Positions 17,099 through 27,359 are shown, counted from the first letter of the stretch. The stretch: 64,000 nt of DNA from Clostridium sp. (GCA_023664385.1 JAMPFU010000011.1:20853-84852); one strand, 5' to 3'. Translations and numbers: made by a program. The notes: generated by a model from the letters alone, not told the origin.

Positions 17099-18912
17099 GG
17101 CTGGATATATTAATCGCTGTTGCCGAGAAAGGCGGAGTGGAAAATGTAGTAAACAATACGATACCATATTTACAACAGCAGGGTATCATGGTTCGTATTG
17201 TTCAGGTTATATGGGAGGGGGAATCATGGGCAGATGATGAAATACCGTTTTATCATCTCATAGATGAAAGAGATGTAAGCACGGGCAGAGATATGATAGA
17301 TGCTTATAAAGAATTTCTCCAAGATACATATGTTCCTGATACGATTCTTGCTACGGCATGGCCGTTAATGAACCGTGTAGGAAAAAAAGCTGTGTCGGAA
17401 TTGGGCTGCACGGATGTAAATATTATTTCATGGCTACATCATGCACCAATTATTAATTATGAGCGTTCCAAATTTGACGGATTTGAAGACCTTAAGATGG
17501 CTGACGGGCATATAGCTATAAGTGAGAAGATATATGATGAAATAAAAGGGAATATTCCGGATGCTTTTGTGTGCAGAGTTCATAATCCTGTAGATATAAA
17601 AAAATATTCGTGTAAAGCGAGGACAACAGCAGATGTTGTTATAATGTCCTCTGACGCTGAGGGATTTTCGTTAGTGGCAATTGAAGCATTGGCAAATGGG
17701 CTGATTGTGGGGATTGAAGAACTAAAGGCAATCAACCATGCAAAGCGGCAGAAACAGGTGGTTTTGGAATGGAATAAAAGGTATTTTGAAGCAGAAAAAC
17801 GATATATAAGCCGTGTTGATGTGCTTATTGAAGAAGGCACTTTGGATGCCTACGAAAAAATTTGTGAAATGTTCGAAGAAACGGAAGATATGTCTGAGGA
17901 GGAAATGATTGCAACAGGTAAAGTTCCCCTTACGGTTTTCTGTGGAAGAACAGAGATGTCATATCTGATTCAGGCTGTGAACATATATTACAGGGAGCAG
18001 GCGGCGGGGGAAACAGTTACTGTTTTTGACCATGGTAATAGTCTTCAGGATATTATAGATGTTATGAATCAGGTCAGATTTTTGCTTTGGGAGCTGGAAT
18101 TTTTTAAAAGTGATGAGGATCTTGTTGAATATTTGAAAAGTAACAAAATATCTGCACAAATGTTGTCATATTTGGTGGAGTCGTGCCTGAAAGAGCTTCG
18201 CAAGATACTTGGGAATACCGCTTATGAGAGACCTGGAGGGGATTTAAACCGTCATGCAGGAAAAAAGGTGGCATTTATTTTGTGTGTTAATAATGATGTT
18301 TATATGAATGAGGCGTTGTATTTTATAAATCAGCTTGAGGTGCCTTGCGGCTGTGAAGTGGAGATTTTAACAATACAGGATGCAAAAAGCATGACAGGCG
18401 GATATAATGAAGGAATGCATGCATCGGACGCAAAATATAAGGTGTATCTTCATCAAGATGTGTTTATTGTAAATCCGTATTTCATATATGATATATTGGA
18501 TATATTTGAAAATCCTGACGTGGGGATGATAGGAGCTGTAGGTTTTGCTAAGGTATGTGGTTTCGCCCCGAATCAGGTTTTGGGCTTTTGGGAAGAAGTA
18601 GGTAAAATTTACAGTGCAAATGCGTATGGAACGGGATTGCGTAAATTTGGAGAAATGTCCCCTGAATATGAGAGCGTGCAGGTTGTTGATGGAATGTTGA
18701 TAGTTACACAATATGATATACCGTGGCGTGAGGATTTGTTTGATAAGTGGGATATGTATGATATGTCCCAAAGTATTGAGTTTCACAGGGCGGGTTATGA
18801 TGTAGTAATACCAAATGTGAAGCTGCCATGGTGCCTGCATGATGAGGGTTTTGTGAATATGGTTCATTACTATGATGAACTGGACAAATTTAAGAAAGAG
18901 TATTACTATTAA
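17095..18912 (+). CDS. Glycosyltransferase: shortened GT4-like domain joined to GT2-type (Glyco_tranf_2_5-like) domain
   Basis: A 605-residue protein. Residues 1-165 look like the acceptor half of a GT4 enzyme (LIAVAEKGGVENVVNNTI, SWLHHAPI, CRVHNPVDIKKYS). The text then jumps directly to a late GT4 donor-site block (ADVVIMSSDAEGFSLVAIEA, about 182-202), so roughly 80-100 residues that normally hold the first part of the donor domain are missing in frame. Residues about 390-605 form a second domain (KVAFILCVNNDVYMNEALYF, TGGYNEGMHASDAKYKVYLH) resembling PF13712-type glycosyltransferases. ATG follows GGAGG. The GT4 half may be inactive; the C-terminal half looks intact. Confidence 0.72.
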   Translation: MRLDILIAVAEKGGVENVVNNTIPYLQQQGIMVRIVQVIWEGESWADDEIPFYHLIDERDVSTGRDMIDAYKEFLQDTYVPDTILATAWPLMNRVGKKAVSELGCTDVNIISWLHHAPIINYERSKFDGFEDLKMADGHIAISEKIYDEIKGNIPDAFVCRVHNPVDIKKYSCKARTTADVVIMSSDAEGFSLVAIEALANGLIVGIEELKAINHAKRQKQVVLEWNKRYFEAEKRYISRVDVLIEEGTLDAYEKICEMFEETEDMSEEEMIATGKVPLTVFCGRTEMSYLIQAVNIYYREQAAGETVTVFDHGNSLQDIIDVMNQVRFLLWELEFFKSDEDLVEYLKSNKISAQMLSYLVESCLKELRKILGNTAYERPGGDLNRHAGKKVAFILCVNNDVYMNEALYFINQLEVPCGCEVEILTIQDAKSMTGGYNEGMHASDAKYKVYLHQDVFIVNPYFIYDILDIFENPDVGMIGAVGFAKVCGFAPNQVLGFWEEVGKIYSANAYGTGLRKFGEMSPEYESVQVVDGMLIVTQYDIPWREDLFDKWDMYDMSQSIEFHRAGYDVVIPNVKLPWCLHDEGFVNMVHYYDELDKFKKEYYY

Positions 18913-18999
18913 TGAAATGAACTCATAAATATAATGGAAATAGGCAGACTTTTTAATTGTTGTATTAGCATGTGCGGGACTGCAGATAGGAGAAAAGAT

Positions 19000-20169
19000 A
19001 TGAATGTCAATTTATCTAAAATAAGCAGCATTATTTTTGGTTTAATAAATCGTGAAGAGCTATCGCTGCAGGATGTAAGTAAAATACAAAAGCTGATTAG
19101 GGAGATGAATCAAATTTTGTATCATAATCCGATGCTCAAATTTCAAATGCCTTATGACTGCAGCACAATGGATGGTCTGGAAGGATTCCGAAACGAGGTA
19201 AAGCATATTTTAAACTTATGGAGTGAGTTTGAAGCACTTAGTACAGGAAATTATGTGAATAAACAGTTTGCGGAGATTTATGTCTTTTTCAAATATGTGG
19301 ATGCCGAGGTGATTTTGGAAAAGGTTGTGTCACGTTTTGAAAGCTTACCTGTGGAGATAAAAGAGCATTTCGCGTACATACAACAAAAATATCCTTTTAT
19401 AAGTGAAAAGCTTGACTATAAGGTTAAAGATTATTCATTAATAAAACAACATATAGATGTTATGTGTAAGCAGGTAGAAGATTATAAGTGGTTATATGAC
19501 CATTTGTGCGATTGGCGTTCGAAAGCAACATTAAATGAAATCATTGCTTACTGGTTTACATTTGATTTGGACAGATTATGGAGCCTGCAGGAAAATGTTT
19601 TTCCAGAGTATTGGGATCTGGATTTGTTATCATGTGATTTTGATGAGGTGTTTGTTGATTGTGGGGCATACATTGGCGATTCTGCCCTAAATTTTATTGA
19701 GGCGTATGGGACATATAAAAGAATATACTGTTATGAGCTTACGCCGCAAATTTATAAGCAATTGGAGGAAAATCTGCAGGGAGCGGATAATGTGATACTG
19801 AAAAATAAAGGTGTGGGCAATAAAAAGGAGACTATCTATATAGAAGACATTGTGCACGCAGGGAACAGTATTTCAAGTAAGGGCAGCTGTCCTGTAGAGC
19901 TTGTAGCCCTTGATGATGATATTAACGAACCTGTTACCTGTATTAAAATGGATATTGAAGGTGCAGAAAAGGATGCACTTCGTGGTGCAAGAAATCATAT
20001 AATTAATGAGAAGCCAAAGCTACTTATATGTACATATCACACACCTGCAGATATCTTTGATATTCCAAAACTGATTATGGATATGAGAGATGATTATAAG
20101 CTGTATTTAAGATATGAGGGAGAGCCGGGGCGTATATGGATATGTGATTATGTACTTTATGCATTGTAA
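19000..20169 (+). CDS. FkbM-family methyltransferase with long helical N-terminal domain, copy A
   Basis: A 389-residue protein. The C-terminal half (about 205-389) is an FkbM-type SAM methyltransferase: VFVDCGAYIGDSALNF is the SAM-binding motif I, then RIYCYELTPQIYKQLEENL, and the family block CIKMDIEGAEKDALRGA. The first 200 residues are helical and shared with two paralogues here (20238, 30025) but not recognised elsewhere. The ATG at 19000 is chosen for its AGGAG site and because the paralogue starts with the same MNVNLSKISS; the frame is open further upstream. FkbM enzymes O-methylate sugars, so glycan methylation is likely. Confidence 0.8.
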   Translation: MNVNLSKISSIIFGLINREELSLQDVSKIQKLIREMNQILYHNPMLKFQMPYDCSTMDGLEGFRNEVKHILNLWSEFEALSTGNYVNKQFAEIYVFFKYVDAEVILEKVVSRFESLPVEIKEHFAYIQQKYPFISEKLDYKVKDYSLIKQHIDVMCKQVEDYKWLYDHLCDWRSKATLNEIIAYWFTFDLDRLWSLQENVFPEYWDLDLLSCDFDEVFVDCGAYIGDSALNFIEAYGTYKRIYCYELTPQIYKQLEENLQGADNVILKNKGVGNKKETIYIEDIVHAGNSISSKGSCPVELVALDDDINEPVTCIKMDIEGAEKDALRGARNHIINEKPKLLICTYHTPADIFDIPKLIMDMRDDYKLYLRYEGEPGRIWICDYVLYAL

Positions 20170-20237
20170 ATATAGCTTGAAAAATGCATTTTTAATGCAA
20201 TGTATAACATGATACTCTGATAGGGAGAACTTAAAAT

Positions 20238-21409
20238 ATGAATGTTAATTTATCTAAGATAAGCAGTAATATTTGCGATATGATAAGCAATCCGTATTTA
20301 TCTATGTCGAATATAGATAAAATTCAGGATTTGATACAACAGGTGAATTGCGTATTATACCACAACCCGATACTTGAATTTCAGGCATATCATGATTGTA
20401 CAACCCAGACGGGATTGGAGGAGTTCCGAAGTGAGACGAGGCATATTTTAAATCTGTGGAATGAGTTTGAAGAGCTTGGAGCCGGGAATTATGCAAATGA
20501 GCAGTTTGCAGAAATTTATGGATTTTTTAAATATGTTGACGCTGAAGTGATTTATGAAAAGGTGGTGTCTCATTTTGAGAGCCTGCCAATTGAAGTAAAA
20601 GAGCATTTTGTACGTCTGCTTAAAGGGTATCACTTTATAAATACACGGCTGGATTATCATGACAAGGATTATTCATTAATCAGACAGCATATTGATGTTA
20701 TGTGCAGCAGAGTGGAGGATTACAAATGGTTATATAATCATTTGGGAGACCAGCGTTCGAAGGTAATATTAAACGAGATTATTACATATTGGTTTACGTT
20801 TGATTTGGATAGATTATGGAGCCTACAGGAAAATATTTTTCCAGAGTATTATGATTTGGACTTGTTATCATGTGATTCTGATGAGGTGTTTGTTGATTGT
20901 GGAGCGTACACAGGTGACTCTGCCCTAAATTTTATTGAAGCGTATGGGGCATATAAAAGAATTTATTGTTATGAGTGTACACCGTCAATTTATAAGCAAT
21001 TGGAGGCGAATTTGCGGGGAGGGGGGCAGATAATGTCATGTTGAGAAATAAGGGAGTGGCAAATAAAAAAGAGACCATATTTATAGAAGATATTGTAGAT
21101 GCAGGAAATAATATTACAAAAAAAGGTGACTGCCCTGTGGAGCTTGTAACCCTTGATGATATTAGCGAACCTGTCACCTGTATTAAAATGGATATTGAGG
21201 GTGCGGAGAAGGATGCACTTTACGGTGCAAAAAATCATATAATCAATGAGAAACCTAAGCTTCTCATATCTGCATATCATGTACCGGAGGATATGTTTGA
21301 TATTCCGAAATTGATTGCAGATATGAGAGATGATTATGTATTGTATTTGCGATTTAATGGTGAGCCGGGATTAATATGGTCGTGCGATTATGTGTTATAT
21401 GCCTTATAA
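20238..21409 (+). pseudogene. FkbM-family methyltransferase, copy B, interrupted by a frameshift at a G tract
   Basis: Closely parallels copy A codon by codon, but the frame breaks at GGGGGG (21021-21026). Upstream reads into a TGA at 21042-21044; the rest continues in another frame from about 21027 to the TAA at 21407-21409 with all late FkbM blocks intact (MDIEGAEKDALYGA). One extra G, or two fewer, would restore about 389 residues. Since both parts are otherwise undamaged, it is either a recent mutation, a sequencing or assembly slip, or a slippage-controlled gene. The ATG at 20238 has GGGAG upstream. Confidence 0.8.
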
Positions 21410-21447
21410 AGGATATACGGATTATTTCGGTTTCAAACATCCATAGA

Positions 21448-23490
21448 CTATAATATTTTGGCAATAATCTGACTCTCATAAACAGGGTCAGAAAGCTCGG
21501 CAACGATATTTCCGCCTGCTACCTCGTTGTTATATTTGCCTGCTACCTGAGTTCTGCCGCCTGTGCCCTTGTTCATCCATTCGTACTCCATGTCAATGTG
21601 ACCGATGTCGAGTGCCTGGAAGCCTGACATGGTTAAGTCGTAGGCGAGCACAGTTGCTGTCATGCCAAGGGAAATGAGCACCAGTCTGTCTTTGTCACAT
21701 TGGAGTGCAAATGCCGGCAGGTCATCGTATTTATCAAAGGCATTTTCGGCAGGGGCAAGAATACGCTTAATATCAAGTGCATTGTCAAATAAATCATTTC
21801 CAATGCCCATACGTGTCTGCTCGCCCTCAATGATGAGAAGCTTTTGCTTATCCCATATCCGGCGTAAATTGGCAAAGCGTTTCCTTGGTGCGTCTGTCAT
21901 ATTATCTGCCCACATGGCATATGGTCTGGTCAGATATGTATTGCAGTATGTATGGTCCATATCCAGTAGGGCATAATGCTCCTGACGGATTTCCTCGTTC
22001 AGATAAGTTCTGATTTCGGCTTTGCCTTGATTGTTGTATTTTGACAGGTCTCCATAATTATCCGCAATACCGATTAAAATACGTTCATCCTTTGTTTGTA
22101 AAACTTCTTTGAGACGTTTGGCAAGCTTTTCGTTTACGGATTGAAACTGCTGTCTGTAACGCTTGGCAATCATGTCAAATTCGCCGTCCCCAAAACGGCA
22201 TAAAGATTTTTTCTCATTGATAATTTTTTCTATGGTAATGTCAAACGGCTCGATTGTAGGGAACATGCCGTCCTTAAAGTCACTGATTTCATATTTCAGG
22301 TTATTAACTGTACGGTTCATAATATATTGGTCTGTCAAAATCTGATTGATTCTGTCAGCAATTTGCGTCATGGCATTTTCAAATACACTCTTTTCGGCAT
22401 ATATCTTAGTGTGTGCCTGACAATCTGCGTTATCTAAAGCCACAGTTTCTGTTTGCAATTCATTAAAAATAGGGCTTCCAAAGCCTGATATTATTTCTAT
22501 GCCGAACAGTGTTGCCATATCCATATAAGTCATATTTTCATTGCTATGGGTCGTTATATATGCATTTACCTGTGCAAATAAAGGACGCATGTCGGCTATT
22601 GAACCGACATAGAGATTGATATAACAATTATATGCTTCGTAATTTGAAAAAACATCCTGAAGCTTGGCAAGTCGGTTTTCCGTATTTTCATCTTCGCGTA
22701 CATATATAAGAAGCTCGTAATTGGTATCGGAGTATGATTTTGCAAAGGAATCTATCACGTTTTCCCATATCGGATAATCCTGTTCAAAGTCAGGAATCAA
22801 TAAATATATTTTTTCTTCGCCTGTATTTTCCTTATGTATCGGGGTTATGTCAATTGGTGTAAGCTTGCGGATTTCCTCTGTTGCCGAAGACGTGCATAAC
22901 CGTAAAAAGCTATCAGCATTACTGCAAAGAAGTTTTGCCTTTCCTGCAATCTTTTCGGCACTCCAATTCCACCATTGGATAAAATTAAATACCTCGATTT
23001 CCTCATTTGAAAACCGCCAACCGATTACCTTTGCAGGATTTCCTGCTACAATGGCATAGCTTGGCACATCATTTGTTACAACAGAGCCGCATCTGACAAG
23101 TGCACCGTTGCCAATTGTTACCCCGGTTGAAATGATTACATGGGACTCTATGCAGCAGTCGTTCATGATTATGACTTGTCGGTTTTGTCTTACATGACCT
23201 GAGTTTTTTTCCTGTTTTAAGTCATTTGTCAGGTTTTGGGACGGACACTTGTAATTGGAAGTAGGTTCAATGATTATATGTACATTTGAACCGATGGAAG
23301 TGTATCTGCCAATTTGTAAAAGATATGGAAGATTATTTGTCATATCTGCCGTGATAAAAAGGCTGTTTACACGGCTTCCCCTACCGATTGTATATATTGG
23401 AAATAATTTGTTTTGGCGTAATATATCATCATAGCATATATAGTCATTGTCATAGGAACGGTTATTTATTTCAAACTTAAATTCGTTCAT
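21448..23490 (-). CDS. Multidomain protein: hexapeptide acyltransferase plus GT-D (DUF1792-like) glycosyltransferase
   Basis: A 680-residue protein. The N-terminal part (about 25-165) is a CatB-like left-handed beta-helix acyltransferase ending in the typical VTNDVPSYAIVAGNPAKVIG. A middle part (about 220-375) resembles a degenerate glycosyltransferase fold without clear motifs. The C-terminal part (about 400-675) has the GT-D signature: LCRFGDGEFDMI, then YALLDMD, RIWDKQKLLIIEGEQTRMG and LISLGMTATVLAYDL, as in DUF1792 enzymes of streptococcal adhesin glycosylation. Of two near starts, 23490 has GGAGG at good spacing. It probably adds a sugar and acylates it; substrates are unknown. Confidence 0.75.
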   Translation of the reverse strand: MNEFKFEINNRSYDNDYICYDDILRQNKLFPIYTIGRGSRVNSLFITADMTNNLPYLLQIGRYTSIGSNVHIIIEPTSNYKCPSQNLTNDLKQEKNSGHVRQNRQVIIMNDCCIESHVIISTGVTIGNGALVRCGSVVTNDVPSYAIVAGNPAKVIGWRFSNEEIEVFNFIQWWNWSAEKIAGKAKLLCSNADSFLRLCTSSATEEIRKLTPIDITPIHKENTGEEKIYLLIPDFEQDYPIWENVIDSFAKSYSDTNYELLIYVREDENTENRLAKLQDVFSNYEAYNCYINLYVGSIADMRPLFAQVNAYITTHSNENMTYMDMATLFGIEIISGFGSPIFNELQTETVALDNADCQAHTKIYAEKSVFENAMTQIADRINQILTDQYIMNRTVNNLKYEISDFKDGMFPTIEPFDITIEKIINEKKSLCRFGDGEFDMIAKRYRQQFQSVNEKLAKRLKEVLQTKDERILIGIADNYGDLSKYNNQGKAEIRTYLNEEIRQEHYALLDMDHTYCNTYLTRPYAMWADNMTDAPRKRFANLRRIWDKQKLLIIEGEQTRMGIGNDLFDNALDIKRILAPAENAFDKYDDLPAFALQCDKDRLVLISLGMTATVLAYDLTMSGFQALDIGHIDMEYEWMNKGTGGRTQVAGKYNNEVAGGNIVAELSDPVYESQIIAKIL

Positions 23491-23627
23491 TCGGTTTTCC
23501 TCCATATATTATTGCCTGAATTGCGGCTTGGATTGTATTTTTTAAGCTGTTAATAGAAAACAGTATTTTAATGTTTATAATATAACATAGCAAGACTGTT
23601 TTATGCAATATTTTAGCTGGTGGAGAT

Positions 23628-23730
23628 GCTATATACCTCTTTTGTTTGGAATTTTTTGAGTGTTTTTACATGATTAAGTATAACAGATTAGATTAGATTA
23701 GTATATAGATTAGTATATGAAATAAAAGAT
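23628..23730. repeat. Copied 5' segment with ATTAG repeats in a 308-base intergenic stretch
   Basis: The gap 23506-23813 has no gene. Within it, GCTATATACCTC, then GTTTGGAATTTTTTGAGTG and ACATGATTAAGTATAACA match 36004-36060 almost exactly, where they are the leader and ribosome site of the minus-strand GT2 gene. Here no such gene follows, so it is a stray copy. It is extended by tandem GATTA/ATTAG units (about 23682-23715). The rest is AT-rich and must hold promoters for the two divergent genes, which I could not fix with confidence. Confidence 0.6.
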
Positions 23731-23813
23731 AATTTACAGAGGTTTAAAGATATGCTAAAATTAAAAAATATCATATAAATTTATAGAGACGGACAAAATC
23801 GGAGGTTGAATAC

Positions 23814-24905
23814 ATGGAAAAATTAATTAGTGTCATTGTTCCGATTTACAATGGCGAAAATTGTATTGATAGATGCATGGAAACTCTTGTAAATCAGACA
23901 ATTGGAATAGATAATTTAGAAATTATTTTAGTAAATGATGCGTCTACGGACAATTCTTTAGATAAACTAAAGGAGTGGGAGCAAAAATTTCCTGACTCTG
24001 TTTTAGTTGTAACATATGACGAAAATTTGATGCAAGGAGGAGCGAGAAACATAGGGGTGCAGTATGCTTCCGCAGATTATATTGCATTTGTTGATATGGA
24101 TGATTGGTTGGAGCTGGATGCATATGAAGTATTATTAAAATATACGGATAATCAGCGTTTTGACGTTGTACGTGGAAAATATGTGGATAATATTAATGGT
24201 AAGGATATATATCATAAAAATGGGAAAAGGGAAGATGTAGAGTATCATTTTAAGCCGGAGGCTAACGGATATTATTTACCAAATATTGATAAAATCGGTA
24301 ATATAGGTGAATATGGCAGTGTCTGGAGTGGTATTTACCGAAAAAGCATGATTACGGATAACGAAATTTGGTTTCCAGAGCATATGATATATGATGATAA
24401 TTATTGGTGTTGTGTTTTAAATTTTTATGTAAGCTCTTTATATATAGTTGACAAGGTAATATATCACTATTTCAGGCATCCTGATTCAGTATTTCATGAA
24501 GAAAAAAGCCTGCGTCATTTAGACAGGCTTAAAAGCGAGCTTCTCATTTTGGATGCATATAAGGAACGGGGTCTTTTTGATTTATGCAAAGAACAATTAG
24601 AATATAATTTTGTGGGCAGATTTTTTATTGATACGCTTGTATTAATTTTTTGGAGATTTGATACTTTGCCAAAGGGATTCGATGATACTTTTGAATTTAT
24701 GAGACAAAAGGTTCTTGAGCTGTTTCCTGACTATAAAAAAAATCCTGAAATACAGCAAATAACACCGCCGCTCAATGAGTTGCTGAGATTGCTGGAAATT
24801 CCTTTTAAAATTCCGTTGCAGGGATTAAATGACGTTAGAAATGCATATTGTGACACGATGCGTGAAATGGAAGAATTATATAATTTTTGCAATTTTGGAA
24901 AATAG
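23814..24905 (+). CDS. GT2-family glycosyltransferase
   Basis: A 363-residue GT-A fold enzyme with the family N-terminus (ISVIVPIYNGENCIDRCMET), EIILVNDASTDNSLDKL, GGARNIGVQYASADYIAFVD and a DMDDW metal-binding motif near residue 97. No membrane segment is present. GGAGG lies nine bases before the ATG. It heads a run with the phosphatase-superfamily protein, cytidylyltransferase and methyltransferase downstream, so it may build the sugar that those enzymes decorate. The sugar is unknown. Confidence 0.88.
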   Translation: MEKLISVIVPIYNGENCIDRCMETLVNQTIGIDNLEIILVNDASTDNSLDKLKEWEQKFPDSVLVVTYDENLMQGGARNIGVQYASADYIAFVDMDDWLELDAYEVLLKYTDNQRFDVVRGKYVDNINGKDIYHKNGKREDVEYHFKPEANGYYLPNIDKIGNIGEYGSVWSGIYRKSMITDNEIWFPEHMIYDDNYWCCVLNFYVSSLYIVDKVIYHYFRHPDSVFHEEKSLRHLDRLKSELLILDAYKERGLFDLCKEQLEYNFVGRFFIDTLVLIFWRFDTLPKGFDDTFEFMRQKVLELFPDYKKNPEIQQITPPLNELLRLLEIPFKIPLQGLNDVRNAYCDTMREMEELYNFCNFGK

Positions 24906-24944
24906 CAGGACATATAAAATTTTATTTATAAGGAAGTATATGGC

Positions 24945-26909
24945 ATGAAAAAAAAATATGATGAATTACTATATGAAATAAAAAATTTGATGGAAAATGG
25001 CAATTGGAACGATGCATATATATATGCAAAAGAGGCTGTTTCAAGAAACCGATATAACCTTACTGCGAATTATTATTTAGCAGCATGTGCGGAACACATA
25101 CACGAGTGGCTTGAAAGCTATCGTTATTATAGTATAGCCTACTGTCTGTCGCAGATATACAAGCAGGAAACTACCTCCTCGCATCTGTCTTCAGAAGCGA
25201 TTATTGAAAAAATTGATTATACTATGGATTATGCCGCAAATGTTCTTGCAAAATTAGAGGGCGTTGAGAAACAAGAGTATAAAAATAAACTTTTAGATGT
25301 AAATGCGGAAGATAAAAACTTAGAAAATAATTATTATATGTTAAAACATGATATAGATGGTTTTTGGGGATACCATATGTATTATGGTAAAGAATATTTT
25401 ATGGGACGTTACAAATCATGGTTTCCTTATTATTCTAGTTGTATAAATGGAGGAAATGGTACATGTTATAAATCTGAAATGTACCAAATCTATAAGCAGG
25501 GTAAAGAGGTTTTCATAAATGACGAGGCAACCTCTTATCCTTGTGTTGTTCCAATTGTAGCAAATCTTACGGACAAATTAAATGACCTGACCTTGGAATT
25601 TACTAACAGTAAAAGAAATGTTAAATTTGAAGAAGGATATTCAAAAGCGTATAATTATCTTAGATTGGAGGAATCCGTTGTAATAAAAACAAAAGAGCCT
25701 GTAATTGTTGCAAAACCAATACCACTAAGACATACCACAAATAATAAAAAATTAGTTTTAAATATATTTATAGATAGCTTCAATTATAAATGTATATGTG
25801 ATGAAAAAATTAAAAGTCTTATGCCGAATACTTACGAATATTTCAAAAAAGGCGTTATTTGCACTGACTTTTTTTCAGGTTCAGAATATACATATCCCAG
25901 CGCCGCATCTTATTGGACTGGATTTAGACCATGCCGGCATCAAATGTTAGATGATCAAATTAATTTTCCGCTTTCTGAAGATATGACATTACTTCCCGAG
26001 ATATTTCATGATAATGGCTATTTTACTGCCGTGATAGGCGGAAATGCCATATTTACTCCACAATATGGATATACGAGGGGAATAGACAGATTTCTGTATG
26101 GCAAGGCGGAATCCGTATTTCCCGTAGAGGATTGTGTAACAGAAGCAATTGAACATATAAAAGCCTTTGAAGAAACAGATCAATTTCTTTGGATGGAAAT
26201 ACAGGACTTGCATTTTATTGCAGGTTATTTTCCTATGCCGCTCTCGCTTCAAACACATTTGCCTGTAGATTTGAGAGAAATTGATAATATTGGCGGCAGC
26301 AGCCTGTATCAAACTTCAAGCCCGCATAGGCGGAGAATTTTTGATGAACAGTTATTACGGATTGATGAACAGCTTAAACGGATATATGATTATTTAGAAG
26401 AACATTATAGCGATGATGAGGTAATCATATCCATAATCTCCGACCACGGGACCGGGTATAATGTGGATGACGGAAATTATTTTACTTGTGAGCAAAGATT
26501 GAATGTTCCTCTTATGCTTAGAGGCGGACAGTTTGAAAGTTCGATTTGTAGCGAAAGAATTGAAACCATAGATTATATACACATCATAACAAAATTAGCT
26601 GGTATTGAAGATTCAAGATTATCAAAAAATGACGGCTGTCTGCCTTTGTTCTTTGGAGGCGAAAAGAACAAGGAGTATGTTTTTTCGCAAAGCTTATATC
26701 CAAACAGAAATTACAGCGCCATGATTTTAGGCTCAGGATATAAATTTTATATACAAACAACGGATGTTGTCGGAAATGATTGCAGAATCTCCCTAGACAC
26801 GGCAATTATTGATTTAAGAGATTCTGACGACAATCCATTAGAAGATAAAGATATTTTGCATAAATGCTTAGCAATTTTAATAACGGAGCTTGGAGATTTC
26901 AAAAAATAA
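24945..26909 (+). CDS. Alkaline-phosphatase-superfamily protein with TPR-like N-terminus and Thr nucleophile
   Basis: A 654-residue protein with no signal peptide or membrane helix. The first 110 residues look like TPR helices (NWNDAYIYAKEAVSRNRYNL). The catalytic domain begins near 270: Asp277 in IFIDSF, TYPSAASYWTG at 316-326, and SDHGTG with Asp500/His501. The 316 block aligns with the sulfatase motif C-x-P-S-R but has Thr in place of Cys, so formylglycine cannot form; Thr nucleophiles are typical of phosphotransferases and phosphodiesterases of this superfamily. With the cytidylyltransferase 12 bases downstream, transfer or removal of a phospho-group on a glycan is suggested. It is not a secreted LtaS or EptA type. 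Confidence 0.72.
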   Translation: MKKKYDELLYEIKNLMENGNWNDAYIYAKEAVSRNRYNLTANYYLAACAEHIHEWLESYRYYSIAYCLSQIYKQETTSSHLSSEAIIEKIDYTMDYAANVLAKLEGVEKQEYKNKLLDVNAEDKNLENNYYMLKHDIDGFWGYHMYYGKEYFMGRYKSWFPYYSSCINGGNGTCYKSEMYQIYKQGKEVFINDEATSYPCVVPIVANLTDKLNDLTLEFTNSKRNVKFEEGYSKAYNYLRLEESVVIKTKEPVIVAKPIPLRHTTNNKKLVLNIFIDSFNYKCICDEKIKSLMPNTYEYFKKGVICTDFFSGSEYTYPSAASYWTGFRPCRHQMLDDQINFPLSEDMTLLPEIFHDNGYFTAVIGGNAIFTPQYGYTRGIDRFLYGKAESVFPVEDCVTEAIEHIKAFEETDQFLWMEIQDLHFIAGYFPMPLSLQTHLPVDLREIDNIGGSSLYQTSSPHRRRIFDEQLLRIDEQLKRIYDYLEEHYSDDEVIISIISDHGTGYNVDDGNYFTCEQRLNVPLMLRGGQFESSICSERIETIDYIHIITKLAGIEDSRLSKNDGCLPLFFGGEKNKEYVFSQSLYPNRNYSAMILGSGYKFYIQTTDVVGNDCRISLDTAIIDLRDSDDNPLEDKDILHKCLAILITELGDFKK

Positions 26910-26921
26910 AAGGAGCATGAT

Positions 26922-27323
26922 ATGAAAAAAATTATTACCTTTGGAGTATTCGATTATTTCCATCTTGGTCATTTGAGACTGTTTAAGCAATGTAAAAAAT
27001 ATGCAGATTACCTGATAGTTGCAGTGCAGGATGGAGATTGCATATTAAAATACAAGCCGGAAACAACAATATTTTATTCAACTGATGAGCGAATCGAATT
27101 ACTGACATCTATTCGCGAAATTGATGAGGTTATTACTTACAAAAATATATCAATAGAAACACTGGAAGGATTAGATTTTAATATACTTGCTTTGGGTGAG
27201 GATCACATAGGCGAACGATTTGACAGGGTTGTTTCATGGTGCAACAACAACGGAAAAGAAGTAGTCCGCTTACAAAGAACACCTAGAGTAAGCTCATCTA
27301 AAATCAAGACTTTATTACTGTAA
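26922..27323 (+). CDS. Cytidylyltransferase, TagD-like (glycerol-3-phosphate cytidylyltransferase family)
   Basis: A 133-residue enzyme with the nucleotidyltransferase signature GVFDYFHLGHLRLF (HLGH at residues 17-20), a Lys in ILKYKP, and a C-terminal RVSSSKIK block equivalent to the RTEGISTT motif. It fits enzymes that make CDP-glycerol, CDP-ethanolamine or similar from a phosphorylated alcohol and CTP. AAAAGGAG lies six bases before the ATG, 12 bases after the phosphatase-superfamily gene, so the two are surely co-transcribed. The exact substrate is not readable. Confidence 0.82.
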   Translation: MKKIITFGVFDYFHLGHLRLFKQCKKYADYLIVAVQDGDCILKYKPETTIFYSTDERIELLTSIREIDEVITYKNISIETLEGLDFNILALGEDHIGERFDRVVSWCNNNGKEVVRLQRTPRVSSSKIKTLLL

Positions 27324-27359
27324 CAGATTTTATATTAACACTAAATATGGGAGAAAAAA

